DNA of 64,000 nt, taken from positions 1-64,000 of the forward strand of contig NZ_JMLV01000007.1 of assembly GCF_000686045.1 (NCBI RefSeq), in the 5' to 3' direction. Position 1 is the stretch's first letter, and the number at the start of each line of letters is the position of its first letter. The notes below the pieces were generated by a model, which was not told the DNA's origin, ran no database searches, and saw only the letters and a list, made by a program, of their open reading frames with translations. The position numbers and the translations under genes are program-made. Positions 44,756 to 53,031 of the stretch are shown piece after piece. The DNA is from Fodinicurvata fenggangensis DSM 21160 (GTDB taxonomy: Bacteria > Pseudomonadota > Alphaproteobacteria > Kiloniellales > DSM-21159).

Positions 44756-45271
44756 TCAGGAAAGCGCCGTCTCGTCCGTCTGCTGGCCTATTTCCTTCAG
44801 ACGGTTCTGCAGGCTCATGCGGTCCAGGCTGTCCAGCGGCAGGCTGGTGAACAGCCGGATCCGGTTCGACAGCATGCGGACCACCTCCTGCACCGCAAGA
44901 CGGGCCTGCTCTTCGTCCCCGGCCTTGGCCACGGGATCCGGCATGCCCCAGTGTGCCGTGATGGGCTGGCCCGGCCAGACCGGGCAGACCTCGTTGGCGG
45001 CGGAATCGCAGACCGTGAAGACGAAATTCATGTGCGGCGCATCCGGAGTGGCGAACTCGTCCCAGCTCTTGGAGCGCAGCTGTCCGGTCTCCAGGCCCTG
45101 GCTCTCCAGGAAGTCCAGAACCGGCGGGAAAATCCGGCCCGAGGGATGACTGCCGGCGCTGTAACCGCGAAAGCGCCCGCCACCCAGGTGGTTCACGAGG
45201 CATTCGCCCAGGACGCTGCGTGCCGAGTTCCCGGTACAGAGGAAGAGAACGTTGTAGCGGGGTTCAGTCAT
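44756..45271 (-). CDS. arsC: Arsenate reductase, low-molecular-weight phosphatase type
   Basis: Cytoplasmic enzyme of 171 residues that reduces arsenate to arsenite. The phosphatase-like P-loop CTGNSARS holds the catalytic C12 and R18 (C-x5-R). The middle has FVFTVCDSAANEVCPVWPG, with redox cysteines, and AHWGMPDPVAKAGDEE with the conserved DP. The extra C-terminal tail LPLDSLDRMSLQNRLKEIG is shared by many proteobacterial ArsC of this class. Its start overlaps the arsR stop by eight bases. No arsenite efflux gene (arsB or acr3) is visible. Confidence 0.9.
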   Translation of the reverse strand: MTEPRYNVLFLCTGNSARSVLGECLVNHLGGGRFRGYSAGSHPSGRIFPPVLDFLESQGLETGQLRSKSWDEFATPDAPHMNFVFTVCDSAANEVCPVWPGQPITAHWGMPDPVAKAGDEEQARLAVQEVVRMLSNRIRLFTSLPLDSLDRMSLQNRLKEIGQQTDETALS

Positions 45272-45662
45272 GAGTCTTTTGCTTTTCCGGTTGGCCGCCT
45301 AAGCTGTCCGGCGGCAGGTGGGGCGGGCTGCAGGCGGCTTGTCCGGCCGTCGACAGCAGCGGTTCGCAGATCTCCGGCCGCCCCTGGCAGCAGTCACGCA
45401 GCAGGAAGCTCATCAACCCCTGCATGCCCGAGAAGTTCACGGAATAGATGATCGAGCGCCCCACGCGGCGCGCCCGGACAAGGCCGCTGTGGGTCAGGAT
45501 CTTCAGGTGACTGGACAGAGTGTTCGGGGCAATCGACAGTTCCGCCGCCAATTCGCCTGCGGGCAGGCCGTCCGGTCCGGCCGACATGAGCCGGCGGAAG
45601 ACCTCCAGGCGATGTGTCTGGGCCAGTGCGGACAGGGAAGCGACGGCGTCTTCTGTTTCCAT
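45264..45662 (-). CDS. arsR: ArsR family metalloregulator
   Basis: Winged-helix repressor of 132 residues. The DNA-binding helix region is GLPAGELAAELSIAPNTLSS then HLKILTHSGLVRARRVG, and SIIYSVN forms the wing. A metalloid-binding cysteine pair may be CCQGRPEIC near residues 100-108, plus a later Cys; this is the pattern of C-terminal-site ArsR proteins. I choose ATG 45662; a TTG at 45698 would add 12 residues. There is no ribosome site in front of 45662, and a palindrome overlaps the start codon. Controls arsC, which it overlaps. Confidence 0.85.
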   Translation of the reverse strand: METEDAVASLSALAQTHRLEVFRRLMSAGPDGLPAGELAAELSIAPNTLSSHLKILTHSGLVRARRVGRSIIYSVNFSGMQGLMSFLLRDCCQGRPEICEPLLSTAGQAACSPPHLPPDSLGGQPEKQKTHD

Positions 45663-45691
45663 AATTCGAGAATTATCGAAATATTTATTCC
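45661..45691 (-). promoter_or_regulatory. ArsR operator and probable leaderless promoter
   Basis: ATAATTC-GA-GAATTAT (45661-45676) is a perfect 7+7 palindrome covering the arsR start codon. On the minus strand GATAAT, a good -10 box, lies immediately before and within it, and CTTGCG stands about 16 bases further up. Transcription would begin at or next to the ATG, which fits the lack of a ribosome site. Confidence 0.5.
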
Positions 45692-45729
45692 GCCGCAAGG
45701 TTCTTTTGCCTCGCCGAGGACAATTCAGG

Positions 45730-47418
45730 TCAGTTTGCGGTCTGTGCGTTGTCGGAGGCTTCGGCCGGCAGCACCTCGATGGGCCGCATCATGTCGTTGT
45801 CCTCGTGATCCAGCAGGTGGCAGTGGATCACGTATCGGCCCGGAAAACCGTACCAGCGCACGGCCAGCCGCGTGACATAGCCGAAGGGCGCCAGCGCCAC
45901 GTCCTTGGGCCCCGTCTCCTGCGGGGCGGGCGCCTCGGCCTGGGATGGGATCAGGTAGCTGTCCAGATCCTTCAACTGGCCGGCATCGCGGTCCCGGATG
46001 TACGCCTCGACGCCACCCTCCCGGAAGGGCACCCGCTCGATGATGCGGAAGCTGATCAGGTGGATGTGGAAGGGGTGCGCCTCGTCGGTCAGGTTGACGA
46101 TGTTCCAGACCTCGGAGTCCCCCAGGCGCGGCCGGATCTCCACCGGCGCGTCGAAGTGCCGGTCGTTGATCAGGAACAGGAAATCCTCGTGCTCGTCCAG
46201 GGTGACAGCGCGTTCCACCGTCTTCTCGGCCAGGATGCGCTCCAGTTCCCTGTCTTCGGCGACGGGATGCTGGGGAATGGCGCTTTCATCCGGGCTGTCG
46301 GCCGTCTCGGCCACCCGGAACTGCATCAAGTGGGGCAGCTCCACGTCCCCCATGCGCTGCTGGCCATCGCGCTGCGGCCCGAAGCAGGAAGTGGTGTTCT
46401 CCAGGACGATCTCCGCGCCGGCCATGTCCGAGAAATCGACGATGATGTCCGCGCGCTCGGCCGGGGCCAGCAGCAGTTCATCCGTTTCCACCGTGCGCGT
46501 CAGCAGGCCGTCATCCCCGCCGATCACGGAAAAGCTGGCGCCGTTCGACAGCGCCAGGCGCTTGATGCGGAAGTTGCTGCCGTTGAGCACGCGGAAGCGA
46601 TAGCGCCGCGGCTCGACCTCCAGATAGGGGAAGACGGCGCCGTTCACGACCCCGAAGTTGCGGCAAACACCGGGATAGACCAGCGTCCCGTCCTCGGCGA
46701 AATTGCGATCCTGCAGCACCAGCGGAATCTCGTACGCTCCGGAGGGCAGGTTCAGCGCCGCCTCTTTCTCGGGATTGCGCAGCAGGTAGAAGCCGGCCAA
46801 ACCGGCATAGACATTCAGGCGCGTGTTGCCCATGGCATGGTCGTGATACCACAGCATGGCGCCGTCGCCCTGGGCGTCGCCGTTCGTATAGTGATAGAGC
46901 ACCTCCTCGCCGGGGTCCTGGGTCCAGGTGGGATAGCCATCCGAGCGGCTTTTGGTGATGCCGCCGTGCAGGTGGGTGACCGTCCGGATCCTGTCATCCG
47001 GCACATGATGGCTGAGGTTGACCGGCAGCCAGTCCGGATAGTGCTCCGGCAGCGCGTTGCGCCATCGTACATGGACAGGCTGATCATGCTGAACGTTGAA
47101 GGTGGGGCCGGGCCAGATGCCGTTGTAGGTGAAAACCGGCGTGGGCGGCAGGTCGCGATGCAGCTTCTGCTCCACCTGACGAAGGGTCACCTCGTACAGC
47201 GGCGCCCCCTCGTGCTCGCCCACCGGTTCGGCGCGAGGCGGGATGGGCAGTGGATCGACGAAGGGGGTCAGGGCATCCTGTTCAAGGACCGTCCTGTTGT
47301 CCGAAGAGTCGGCATGGGCGCCATGGCCGCTGTCCTGATCCGCCGCGTCTGCGCCCCCGTGCAAAGGGGCCAGCATGACACCCAGCCCCAGGACCAGGCA
47401 GACCCACAGACTTCGCAT
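45730..47418 (-). CDS. Multicopper oxidase (CotA/bilirubin oxidase type)
   Basis: Exported copper enzyme of 562 residues with a signal peptide (residues 1-26: RSLWVCLVLGLGVMLAPLHG). All four copper motifs are present: THLHGGITKS, WYHDHAMGNT, AHPFHIHLISF and HCHLLDHEDNDMMRP. The last provides the type-1 copper Met. It oxidises a phenolic, metal or bilirubin-like donor and reduces oxygen to water. ATG at 47418 follows AGGGGGATG; an upstream extension is not supported. It ends 67 bases upstream of the arsR start on the same strand, and it may help arsenic or copper defence, but a shared role is not shown. Confidence 0.9.
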   Translation of the reverse strand: MRSLWVCLVLGLGVMLAPLHGGADAADQDSGHGAHADSSDNRTVLEQDALTPFVDPLPIPPRAEPVGEHEGAPLYEVTLRQVEQKLHRDLPPTPVFTYNGIWPGPTFNVQHDQPVHVRWRNALPEHYPDWLPVNLSHHVPDDRIRTVTHLHGGITKSRSDGYPTWTQDPGEEVLYHYTNGDAQGDGAMLWYHDHAMGNTRLNVYAGLAGFYLLRNPEKEAALNLPSGAYEIPLVLQDRNFAEDGTLVYPGVCRNFGVVNGAVFPYLEVEPRRYRFRVLNGSNFRIKRLALSNGASFSVIGGDDGLLTRTVETDELLLAPAERADIIVDFSDMAGAEIVLENTTSCFGPQRDGQQRMGDVELPHLMQFRVAETADSPDESAIPQHPVAEDRELERILAEKTVERAVTLDEHEDFLFLINDRHFDAPVEIRPRLGDSEVWNIVNLTDEAHPFHIHLISFRIIERVPFREGGVEAYIRDRDAGQLKDLDSYLIPSQAEAPAPQETGPKDVALAPFGYVTRLAVRWYGFPGRYVIHCHLLDHEDNDMMRPIEVLPAEASDNAQTAN

Positions 47419-47501
47419 CGGAACATCCCCCTTCCTGCCCTTCAGCACACTGCGACAGCCGGCCACTTGCCAGCAGGCCGCGCAAAGAGTAAACGCGCCT
47501 T

Positions 47502-48284
47502 ATGGAAAGCGAAAAGAAAATCCGCAAGGCTTACGAGAACAGCGACTTCCTGCGCAGCCGCGAAGGACGCTCTCTGCGCATACTCTCGGAGTTCGCGGAA
47601 CCGCAGGCCCGCTTCGAAAGGCTGGGCCTGCGCGACACCATCGTCATGTTCGGCTCGGCCCGCGTGCCCAGCGCCGAGGAGGCCCAGTCCGAGAGCTGCG
47701 ACAAGTCCGAGGACCTGAAGGCCATGTCGCGCTATTACGAGGCCGCGCGGGAGCTCTCGCGCCGGCTGAGCGAATGGTCCATGGGGCTGGAGGACGATCC
47801 CGGGCGCTATGTGATCTGCACCGGCGGCGGCCCCGGCATCATGGAGGCTGCCAACCGCGGCGCCCGCGAGGCCGGCGCGCGCACCGCCGGCCTGACCATC
47901 TCCCTGCCCAGGGAGGAGTTCGAGAACCACTACGTCAGCGAGGAGCTGGCCTTCGAGTTCCACTACTTCTTCATGCGCAAGTTCTGGTTCACCTACCTGG
48001 CCAAGGCGGTCATCGCCATGCCCGGCGGCTTCGGCACCCTGGACGAGCTCTTCGAGCTTCTGACCCTGGTGCAGACCAACAAGATGAAGAAGCAGATTCC
48101 CATCGTTCTGTTCGGCAACGAATTCTGGGACGAGGTTTTCAACCTGGAGACCATGGTGCGCCACGGCACCATCAACAAGGAAGACCTGGACCTCTTCTAC
48201 CGCACCGATTCCGTGGACGCCGCCTATGACTACATCACCGACCACCTGATCAACGGCCCGCCGGAAACGGGGGCTGTGCTATAA
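47502..48284 (+). CDS. LOG family Rossmann-fold protein
   Basis: Protein of 260 residues of the lysine-decarboxylase-like/LOG family. The nucleotide-binding motif is ICTGGGPGIMEAANRGAREA and the second is AMPGGFGTLDELFELLTLVQ. Characterised relatives are cytokinin-activating or AMP/nucleotide nucleosidases (PpnN). The N-terminal extension (about 1-60, highly charged) is longer than in plant LOGs and like the larger bacterial group. Cytoplasmic. It is divergent from the multicopper oxidase gene with an 83-base gap. Confidence 0.85.
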   Translation: MESEKKIRKAYENSDFLRSREGRSLRILSEFAEPQARFERLGLRDTIVMFGSARVPSAEEAQSESCDKSEDLKAMSRYYEAARELSRRLSEWSMGLEDDPGRYVICTGGGPGIMEAANRGAREAGARTAGLTISLPREEFENHYVSEELAFEFHYFFMRKFWFTYLAKAVIAMPGGFGTLDELFELLTLVQTNKMKKQIPIVLFGNEFWDEVFNLETMVRHGTINKEDLDLFYRTDSVDAAYDYITDHLINGPPETGAVL

Positions 48285-48889
48285 AGGGGCTTTAAAGCCA
48301 ACACCTTGTCCGCAAATGGCGCAGTCTGGATAAAAAGACCGGCCTTTCGGCAAGAGGAGAGAACTGAATTATTCGATCCGAATGCGGCTCTGATCAATTC
48401 ACTCGCATTATACAACTTTCCCAGGCCCGAGCTTGAGACTGGGAAGGCTGGAAGCAGCCACAGCGTGTATGGAACGCCTATACCGGCTGCTTCATTCAGG
48501 TCAGGACGAGCTCTCATCACGTGAGCCCTACTACCCCTGAACGCTAAGTTTCTCGAAGACTAGTCCAGCACCTCAATTTACAGCCGCATCAAGTAATCTG
48601 CGCTGAACTAAAGGCTCGTCCATATCCCCCCGCCTCTTGAATCATTCATCCCATTTGGACGAAGTGCTGCCGTCTTTAGCTCCAGCCGATGCAAGGTCAG
48701 CACTCAACCACACTATGAGCCAGCTCACCCTGGCACCATGTCGTAGGGGGAGGCTGATATCCCATTCCAGTCCCGCCAAGGCCTGGGCTATGCTGTCTTT
48801 CATAGGCTGAACCCAGCCAAACAATCCCATAAAAGCCTGCTGTGGCACCTACCTTCCCAGGGACACTGCCCTGAAAGCTGTAAAAACGG

Positions 48890-48905
48890 GAATGAAATTT
48901 CATTC
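48890..48905. promoter_or_regulatory. 16-bp perfect palindrome upstream of the TRAP binding-protein gene
   Basis: GAATGAAATTTCATTC reads identically on both strands. It is centred about 60 bases upstream of the probable transcription start of the gene at 49015, where an activator would bind. The core TGAAATTTCA is not one I can assign to a known regulator. Confidence 0.55.
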
Positions 48906-48923
48906 TAACTTTATTTATATGGG

Positions 48924-48952
48924 TTGAAAATTTTTGCTCTTTAATGAATAAT
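48924..48952 (+). promoter_or_regulatory. Sigma-70-type promoter of TRAP binding-protein gene
   Basis: TTGAAA (48924-48929), a 17-base spacer and AATAAT (48947-48952) form a good promoter in AT-rich DNA, with a start near 48959 and a leader of about 55 bases. A ribosome site (CCAGGAG) lies before ATG 49015. Confidence 0.6.
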
Positions 48953-49014
48953 AAAGGGTACTTTTTTCACTCAGGCGAGAAACATGCAGTGAAAGTAACC
49001 AGGAGAATTCAAAG

Positions 49015-50148
49015 ATGAAAAGAACATGGATGGCAGGACTGGGAGTTGTCGCTGGCGTACTGGCGGCTGGAACGGCAAGCGCCCAAACTGAATTCAATGC
49101 CAGTATCTGGTTTCCGGATACACACCCTCTGACCCGCTCCGGCTATGTCGAGTGGGTTGAACAGCTGGAAGAAGCCTCTGACGGGGATTTAGTCGCTAAT
49201 CTCTTCACAGGATCTGCCCTCATCCCTCCCAGCGCCCATCTCAGCGGACTGCAGGACGGGATCGCTCAGGTGACCTATCATGCCGGCACCTATACCCCGA
49301 GCGAACTTCCCGAAGATAATACCCTGTCCATCCTTGGGCTTGGGCTCCGGGATATCATGACTGCAGGCTTTGCCGTGACGGACTTCTACATGAACGATCC
49401 GGAAATGCAGGAACGGTTCCAGGAGCTGGGCATCGTTTTTGCCGGTGGCTACGCCACACCACAGTATCACCTTATGTGCTCCACGGAAGTCGCCAGCCTG
49501 GAAGATCTGGAAGGCTTGAAAATTCGCATGCCAGGACCGATCCACGCGGACTGGGCACGGAGTGTGGGGGCCACACCTGTCAACGTGCCATCTTCGGAGA
49601 TGTTCACTGGCCTCGAGCGCGGCCAGCTTGACTGCGCTGCAAATGCCGCAAATGACCTGAAGAGCCGTTCCCTCTGGGACGTCGCCAAGTACGTTAACTT
49701 GGTTCCGCTTGGCTCCTATTTCGCTGGCTGGGAATGGGCATTCAATGAAGGCTTCTGGCAGGGTCTCAACGACGAACAGCGTCGCACCCTTCTCGACACC
49801 ATATCGTCCTCCCTGGTGGATGCCTTGCTCGACTATGAAGGATCCTCAATGGAAGCCTTGGAAGAGGCGCCGGATCATGGCGTAACAATCCACGAGCCAA
49901 ACGAGGCGATGCTTTCTTCAGTCAACGAGTTCGCCAACAACGTGGCGCCTGAAACCGCGATTGAACAGGGCACGGATCAGTTCGGGCTGGAAGACCCGGA
50001 AGGGCTGATCAAGCGTTTCGAGGAAACCCTGGCCAAGTGGGACAAACTGCTTGAAGGCGTGGATCGTACGGACGGCGAAACGCTGAAGGAGATTCTCTAC
50101 GACAATCTTTACGCTGAGGTGGATGCAAGCAGCTACGGCATGCAATAA
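49015..50148 (+). CDS. TRAP transporter substrate-binding protein (DctP family)
   Basis: Periplasmic binding protein of 377 residues with a Sec signal (residues 1-23: GLGVVAGVLAAGTASA). Family features: FNASIWFPDTHPLTRSGYVE, EDLEGLKIRMPGPIHADWAR with the conserved ligand-binding Arg, and SSEMFTGLERGQLDCAANAA. It converges on the nitrilase-DctM-DctQ-Hyu operon, whose permease genes lack a binding protein of their own, so it is the natural partner. An unusual Cys in MCSTEVASL and another in LDCAANA lie near the binding cleft. Ligand unknown. Strong terminator follows. Confidence 0.88.
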   Translation: MKRTWMAGLGVVAGVLAAGTASAQTEFNASIWFPDTHPLTRSGYVEWVEQLEEASDGDLVANLFTGSALIPPSAHLSGLQDGIAQVTYHAGTYTPSELPEDNTLSILGLGLRDIMTAGFAVTDFYMNDPEMQERFQELGIVFAGGYATPQYHLMCSTEVASLEDLEGLKIRMPGPIHADWARSVGATPVNVPSSEMFTGLERGQLDCAANAANDLKSRSLWDVAKYVNLVPLGSYFAGWEWAFNEGFWQGLNDEQRRTLLDTISSSLVDALLDYEGSSMEALEEAPDHGVTIHEPNEAMLSSVNEFANNVAPETAIEQGTDQFGLEDPEGLIKRFEETLAKWDKLLEGVDRTDGETLKEILYDNLYAEVDASSYGMQ

Positions 50149-50170
50149 GAAGCTGCATTCAGGCAAAGAA

Positions 50171-50206
50171 AAGCCTCCCGCGGATCTCCGCGGGAGGCTT
50201 TTTCTT
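50171..50206. terminator. Bidirectional intrinsic terminator
   Basis: AAGCCTCCCGCGG (50171-50183) and CCGCGGGAGGCTT (50188-50200) form a perfect 13-bp stem with loop ATCT, followed by TTTCTTGTTCTT on the plus strand. On the minus strand the stem is followed by TTCTTTGCC, so it also ends the convergent operon. Confidence 0.95.
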
Positions 50207-50243
50207 GTTCTTACCCAGCTTACCCAGCTAGGTGAGCCGAATA

Positions 50244-51095
50244 TCACGCACTGCGCAGGGTCGAATAGAGTTCCGGCCGGCGCTGATCCATCAGGGGATA
50301 GCGCCGCTTGACCTCCTGAATGAATGTCCTGTCAATGTGGGCGGTCACGCATTCCTCCCTGTCGGATGCAGTCGCCACGACAGTGCCCCAAGGGTCGACG
50401 ATCATGCTGCGGCCGACAAACCCAAGTCCGGATTTGGGCTCCGTACCGTACTGTCCTGAGGCAATGACGAAGCATTGATTCTCCGTTGCGCGGGCCCGTA
50501 GGAAGAATTCCCAGTGATCGTAGCGTGGGCTTAGGAAGGCTGATGCACAAACCAGGATTTCGGACCCCTTGAGCGCCATTTCCCGGTAGATTTCGGGAAA
50601 ACGCAGATCTGAACAGACGGAAAGCCCGACCTTCCCTAACCCAGTTTGGTAGACGTTCAGGTTATCTCCGGCTTTTACCTTTTTGGATTCCATGATGCCC
50701 GGGGGGATATCTGTCCGATTGGGCGCATCGAAAAGATGTGTTTTTCGATATTTTCCCACGACTTCGCCCTCGGGGGTGATCAGGGGGATTGTGTTGAAGT
50801 AGTTACTCCCCGCCTCTTCGTACATTGATCCTGCAATGTACATTCCGTACTGCCTTGCTTTCTCGGCCAGGCGCTGCGTCACGGGCCCTGGAATGGGCTC
50901 GGCGATCGAGCGATAGATGGACTCATCCGAGAAGCCCAGTCCCGTCCAAAGTTCCGGCAAGACGCAAAGCTGTGTACCTCGTTGTCCCGCTGTATCGAGA
51001 AGATCCAACATCTTGGCGACAGTGGCATCCTTCTCTCCGTCCTCAGCCGTGATCTGAATCGCCGAGACCACTATTTCGTTCGGGTTTTCAGGCAT
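50244..51095 (-). CDS. Nitrilase-superfamily carbon-nitrogen hydrolase
   Basis: Amidohydrolase of 283 residues with the Glu-Lys-Cys triad: E48 in CVLPELWTGLGF, K118 in GKYRKTHLFD and C161 in LSVCSDLRFPE. The superfamily includes N-carbamoyl-amino-acid and beta-ureidopropionate hydrolases as well as omega-amidases. ATG at 51095 has GGAGAAAA in front; ATG 51107 is possible but has no site. Last gene of the Hyu/TRAP operon, 19 bases after dctM. Hydrolysis of the carbamoyl or amide product of the Hyu enzymes is the likely role, but is inferred. Confidence 0.85.
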   Translation of the reverse strand: MPENPNEIVVSAIQITAEDGEKDATVAKMLDLLDTAGQRGTQLCVLPELWTGLGFSDESIYRSIAEPIPGPVTQRLAEKARQYGMYIAGSMYEEAGSNYFNTIPLITPEGEVVGKYRKTHLFDAPNRTDIPPGIMESKKVKAGDNLNVYQTGLGKVGLSVCSDLRFPEIYREMALKGSEILVCASAFLSPRYDHWEFFLRARATENQCFVIASGQYGTEPKSGLGFVGRSMIVDPWGTVVATASDREECVTAHIDRTFIQEVKRRYPLMDQRRPELYSTLRSA

Positions 51096-51114
51096 TCTTT
51101 TCTCCATGACGTCT

Positions 51115-52422
51115 TTAACTGAGAATTCCCGGCAACCAAAGGGATAGAGCCGGTATTGCCACGAGCAATGAAAGTGTCACCAGTTCGATCACGACGAACC
51201 AGGAGACTCCCCTGAAGATATCCTGAAGCCTGACCAGACTGCCCAGAGAAGCCTTCATGACATAAACATTCAGGCCCACCGGAGGTGTGACCAGGCCAAT
51301 TTCGAGCAATTTCACCAGAATTATGCCGAACCAGATGAAGTCTATCCCCGCCTCGCGGGCTATAGGCAGAATGATCGGCAAGGTGAGTAGCAAGATACCG
51401 ATTGAATCGAGAAACATCCCTAGCAACAGGTACAAGGCCGTCACCATCAGGATTATGGTCAACTCGTCTCCGCCAAAAACCAGCAATTCGCCGGCGATGA
51501 AAGTTGGCAGGCCGCTCATGGCCATGAAGCGTCCCAGCAGAACAGTCCCGATAACGACCATGAAGATACTGGCTGTGCTCGAAAGCGTACTGACGACGGC
51601 ATTCTTGAAAACTCTCCAGTTGAGAGCCCGCCGGACCACTGCGAGCACAATGGCCAGGAAAGCGCCGATCGCGCCAGCTTCGGTTGGTGTAAACAGACCG
51701 ATGAATATGCCAACCAGGACACCGAGAACCAGGACGGGAAGTGGCCAGATATCCTTGAGCGCCTCTAGTTTCTCTTCCGTTGTAAAACTCTCTTCGACCC
51801 TCGGCGCCAGGGAGGGCGTGATGGTTGCACGGGTCACGATCATCAAGGCCATCATGACGGCTGACAGCAACCCTGGAATAACCCCAGCCATGAAGAGTTG
51901 GGCGATGGAAACCTCGGCATAGTATCCATAAAGCACGAGCAAGATACTGGGCGGAATCAACGATCCCAGCGTTCCTGCCGTCGCCACCACACCGGTTGCC
52001 AGACCCGGGTTATAGCCGTATTTCAGCATCTCCGGCGTGGCAATCCGTGCCATTGACGACGATGTGGCGACACTGGACCCAGAGGCTGCGGACATCAGTG
52101 CACAGGCCCCCACACTGGCAACAGCCAATCCCCCTGGCAGGCGTGACATGAAGATCCTCATGGCACGGAACAAACCCTGGGTCAGGCCCGAAGACGAGGC
52201 CACATAGCCCATCAGCAGGAACATGGGAATCGCGGTTAGGTTCCAGTCACCCACGAAATGAAAGGGCGTAGCCGTAAGCATACCCCATGCCGCGCGCATA
52301 TTTGCGATCACCGCAATCCCGATAAAGGAAACAAGGCCGACGGCAACGCCGATCTGCACCCGCAACGCGATCAGGAAGAGCCCGGCACCAAGTCCGATGA
52401 AACCGATCGTGATATTGTCCAT
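51115..52422 (-). CDS. TRAP transporter large permease subunit (DctM type, second system)
   Basis: Polytopic permease of 435 residues. DctM patterns: LTAIPMFLLMGYVASSSGLT, AGTLGSLIPPSILLVLYGYY, FTPTEAGAIGAFLAIVLAVV and EIGLVTPPVGLNVYVMKAS. It is not closely similar to the dctM at 39350. It lies nine bases after dctQ and shares the transcript with HyuAB genes upstream, so it imports the Hyu substrate or a precursor. No acidic tail. Confidence 0.92.
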   Translation of the reverse strand: MDNITIGFIGLGAGLFLIALRVQIGVAVGLVSFIGIAVIANMRAAWGMLTATPFHFVGDWNLTAIPMFLLMGYVASSSGLTQGLFRAMRIFMSRLPGGLAVASVGACALMSAASGSSVATSSSMARIATPEMLKYGYNPGLATGVVATAGTLGSLIPPSILLVLYGYYAEVSIAQLFMAGVIPGLLSAVMMALMIVTRATITPSLAPRVEESFTTEEKLEALKDIWPLPVLVLGVLVGIFIGLFTPTEAGAIGAFLAIVLAVVRRALNWRVFKNAVVSTLSSTASIFMVVIGTVLLGRFMAMSGLPTFIAGELLVFGGDELTIILMVTALYLLLGMFLDSIGILLLTLPIILPIAREAGIDFIWFGIILVKLLEIGLVTPPVGLNVYVMKASLGSLVRLQDIFRGVSWFVVIELVTLSLLVAIPALSLWLPGILS

Positions 52423-52431
52423 GGCTCGCCC

Positions 52432-53007
52432 TCAGGCTCCGCTTTGTGTGGTTTTGGAATCCTCCGTTTCCGGAGCAGCTGGAGTGGGATCGAAATGCGG
52501 ATCGATCAGGGCCTTCCAAGCATGAAGCAGGACTACCAGCATGATGAGGAGAAAGCTGAAGGGCAGGATGAACTTGGCCGGCCAGATAGTAACGTAGACA
52601 GCCCCCATGACAATCTCGTCAATGCGATAGGATTTCAGGGCGTCAAGCCACGTCTGGTAGGCGAGAATGGCAAAGAAGGCTGCGGAGATCAGACTCCCGA
52701 AAATGTAGATTACGCGCTGCATCCACTGTGGCAGCCAGCGTACAACCAGATCCACATGGATATGCTCATGCCTCAACTCCACCATGGCCAGCGGCAGGAA
52801 GACCACTGCAACCATGTGATAGATGGAGACGACCTCAAGATTACCTTCAATCGGCTGGTTGAAGAAATAGGTCAGGAACACGTCGAGCACCATCTGGCCC
52901 ATCATCAGAAGCAGTGCAATGCCCGCCAGAAATGTCAGTCCGTTGGAAAGCGCTCGGATTGCGTTCTCAGGCCAGGATCGGCTGCTTGAACTGTCGTCCC
53001 GTGTCAT
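52432..53007 (-). CDS. TRAP transporter small permease subunit (DctQ type, second system)
   Basis: Membrane subunit of 191 residues with four hydrophobic helices: GLTFLAGIALLLMMGQMVLD, VSIYHMVAVVFLPLAMVELR, VIYIFGSLISAAFFAILAYQ and FILPFSFLLIMLVVLLHAWK. RHEHIHVDLVVRWLP is the family loop. ATG at 53007 is five bases after GAGG; ATG 53028 lacks a site. It follows hyuB (24-base gap) and precedes dctM. Confidence 0.87.
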   Translation of the reverse strand: MTRDDSSSSRSWPENAIRALSNGLTFLAGIALLLMMGQMVLDVFLTYFFNQPIEGNLEVVSIYHMVAVVFLPLAMVELRHEHIHVDLVVRWLPQWMQRVIYIFGSLISAAFFAILAYQTWLDALKSYRIDEIVMGAVYVTIWPAKFILPFSFLLIMLVVLLHAWKALIDPHFDPTPAAPETEDSKTTQSGA

Positions 53008-53031
53008 TGTCCTCAAACCATGTACCAAATT

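Larger units (their letters stand above)
48285..49014. other. 730-base gene-free region before the hydantoin island
   Basis: I find no convincing gene here. Short frames exist on both strands, but none has a ribosome site plus a recognisable product. Base composition falls sharply towards the right end (48890-48980). It contains the palindrome and promoter of the TRAP binding-protein gene, listed separately. It looks like decayed or non-coding DNA at a junction between the ars/LOG block and the catabolic block. Confidence 0.55.

Noticed and set aside
45100-45300. arsR/arsC as part of a phage or transposon island
   Set aside because: No integrase, transposase, or terminal repeats were seen in the flanks.
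48642-48903. Two overlapping 68-codon minus-strand frames in the gene-free stretch
   Set aside because: No ribosome site, no recognisable domain, and two frames compete for the same DNA.
50209-50227. TTACCCAGC direct repeat after the 50171-50206 terminator
   Set aside because: Two adjacent 9-base copies look like a small slippage duplication with no other feature around.
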